Assembly (NCBI GenBank): GCA_905182995.1
Contig: CAJJDP010000089.1
Coordinates: 348,468-412,467 of the forward strand
Reading direction: 5' to 3'
Source: Paramecium octaurelia
Taxonomy: Eukaryota; Ciliophora; Oligohymenophorea; Peniculida; Parameciidae
DNA: 64,000 nucleotides
The translations under genes and the position numbers were made by a program. Below the pieces are notes generated by a model. It was not told where the DNA came from. It searched no databases and saw only the letters and a program-made list of their open reading frames with translations. Positions 62,676-64,000 of this stretch are shown one piece after another (position 1 is the first letter of the stretch; each line of letters opens with the position of its first letter).

Positions 62676-63471
62676 ATGGAAAAGTAAGTGAAAATTGAAG
62701 AAGGAGAGGTCGATGCATCCCCTTAAGTGATTCAATCTTATAAAGATGCTATTTAAAAAGCAATGGAAATTGCCGTAGATAAAAATTTAGAAACAATATC
62801 AGGTGTTACTTATGTATTTGTTGACGTAAGTGGATCAATGTGCAGTAAAATTAGCGGTGGAAAAATTATGGATCAATTAATTAATGCAAGGATTGCGCTT
62901 TTGTTTTGGGACATATGATAAGAACAAAATGTGAAAAATGCGAGTTTTATTTGTTTTCCGCTCCTCTTTATAGGGGTGAACCCTTCGTAAAGGTTGATTT
63001 CAATAATGATACTTTATTATAAGGAATTTAAAGATGTTAAAGTAAAAGTAAGGAATTAAGTAGTGCTTGCGAAATGGTTGGATAAACCATTAATAATGTA
63101 TTATTATAGGATAAGATCAAAGGTGATAATATAGTGATATTAAGTGATATGATGGTAACCAGATGATTTAATGAAGATGGATTAAATATGGAAGAAGTTA
63201 TTTAATAGTACCTCGACAGTGTGAATTCCGAAGCAAAATTCTTTTTTATGGACAATAAGTTAGTTTTGGCCAGAATCTCAAAAGTAAAAACTGTTTCCTT
63301 ATTAATGGGATGAGTGACAATGTAATGAAATACATTGCTTAAGCAGGCAAAATTAATCAACTCGATGATGTTGTGGCCTTTAGTCAGGAGTTGAAATCCA
63401 AATAGCAAGTAGAAAACTAGAACAATGACAAAGCTTAGATAGACCAAGCTCAATAATTTGAAATTGAGTGA
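62676..63471 (+). pseudogene. Broken TROVE/Ro60-type vWA domain gene
   Basis: ATG 62676 gives an acidic lead, then A-I-Q-K-A-M-E-I-A-V and the metal-binding strand T-Y-V-F-V-D-V-S-G-S-M-C, typical of the C-terminal vWA half of Ro60/TROVE proteins (RNA-binding RNP components, also in TEP1). The next blocks need shifts: C-K-D-C-A-F-V-L-G-H-M-I, C-E-K-C-E-F-Y-L-F-S-A-P, K-G-D-N-I-V-I-L-S-D-M-M and, after another shift near 63310, G-M-S-D-N-V-M-K-Y-I-A-Q-A-G-K. TGA at 63164-63166 sits where Gln is expected. The RNA-binding helical-repeat half is missing upstream. Truncated and inactive as read; it could have derived from a vWA-only relative. Confidence 0.65.
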
Positions 63472-63699
63472 TTGTTATATATATATTATTAGTTAACTAC
63501 TTGCTAAATATTTATTTTATATAATATTAAATTTAAGGTTAATTGATAATGCTAGAGGTTATATTGATTATTCAATATGAACACTAATTCTTTCTGATAA
63601 AAAGAAACTTGGAGTTCAAAAATAACTAAAAATTGATATATTTAACAAAAAATAAAAAAATAAAGCCAGATAAATTTATGTGTTTAAATACATTTAAGG

Positions 63700-63981
63700 A
63701 TGGGAAAGAAATGGAAGTCTTGGAAACAAATTGATATAAATAAAAAAATGGAGGTTTTAAGAAACATTTATTAAGTATTTAATTATCCTTTCAACCCTCC
63801 TATTGTTCCCGAAGCAATATAATAAAAAGTAGTTATAATAAGAAAGCCATCGATTGTATTTCTTTTCAATCTGAATAATGTATTTACTATAGGTAATAAA
63901 GTTATCTATGAAAACAAATAATCTAGGAATAATCTTTTTTAGGATGTTTATTAGTTTAAATAACTCATTCGATTTTAATGA
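63700..63981 (+). CDS. Small hypothetical protein, 93 aa
   Basis: ATG 63700 to TGA 63979-63981, no frame break. The sequence is basic at the start (M-G-K-K-W-K-S-W-K-Q-I-D) with N-Y-P-F-N-P-P-I-V-P-E-A in the middle. A GT...TAG stretch inside (about 63893-63926) could be an intron, in which case the gene would run beyond the window. No family recognised; chance open frame cannot be excluded. Confidence 0.3.
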
Positions 63982-64000
63982 TTTTTCAAAATCTCTCTAT

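Noticed and set aside
1-64000. tRNA, rRNA, CRISPR arrays, transposases or terminal inverted repeats
   Set aside because: Looked for by eye on both strands; no convincing tRNA arms, rRNA core sequences, regularly spaced repeats, DDE-type motifs or matching inverted ends were found. A structured search could still find small RNAs.

Overview
The window reads as nuclear DNA of a Paramecium-type ciliate. It is very AT-rich. Long reading frames appear only when TAA and TAG are read as Gln and TGA is the sole stop. The introns are tiny (20-29 nt, mostly GT...TAG), and removing them restores exact frames. Seven gene models close cleanly or nearly so: a TPR protein (923-3403), a WD40 protein (11826-13460), a large Cys-rich membrane protein (17217-20825, one apparent 1-nt frameshift), a B-box/TPR protein (38954-40026), a coiled-coil/SPRY protein (46267-44673, minus), a second large Cys-rich membrane protein (51470-47423, minus) and a WD40-propeller protein (58108-56087, minus).

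Much of the rest is decayed coding sequence. There are broken relatives of the Cys-rich family (4880-6440 minus; 7205-9480 plus) and of the WD40 gene (32121-30468 minus). A vWA protein (9790-11130), a TROVE/Ro-type vWA protein (62676-63471), a VIT domain (55691-56065), a W-x-E-L repeat protein (54850-55690) and a CxxC repeat gene (26430-26720) are also present as remnants. Several long frames are too broken or too novel to name. Inactivation is by 1-nt frameshifts and in-frame TGA, often where Gln would fit. Coding density is well below what is usual for Paramecium macronuclear DNA, so a subtelomeric, germline-derived or otherwise relaxed region is likely; this is inference.

Three single-N gaps (7844, 28651, 59425) each sit between near-duplicate flanks: a 1.2-kb overlap whose copies differ by a 96-bp TA-bounded insertion, an apparently exact 1.4-kb overlap, and a diverged pair whose second copy carries several insertions, one exactly TA to TA. 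These look like contig joins over alleles, paralogues, or excised versus retained eliminated sequences. A GC-rich island (about 23380-23905) stands out and contains a G/T tract like Paramecium telomeric repeats.

Functionally, the intact genes are surface/adhesion-type membrane proteins and repeat scaffolds (TPR, WD40, B-box, SPRY), families that expand by duplication. I see no operon, CRISPR array, transposase, rRNA or tRNA, and no clear new defence or mobile system. The most unusual items are the GC-rich island with the telomere-like tract, the TA-bounded insertion differences, and the TPR genes built from one exon per repeat.
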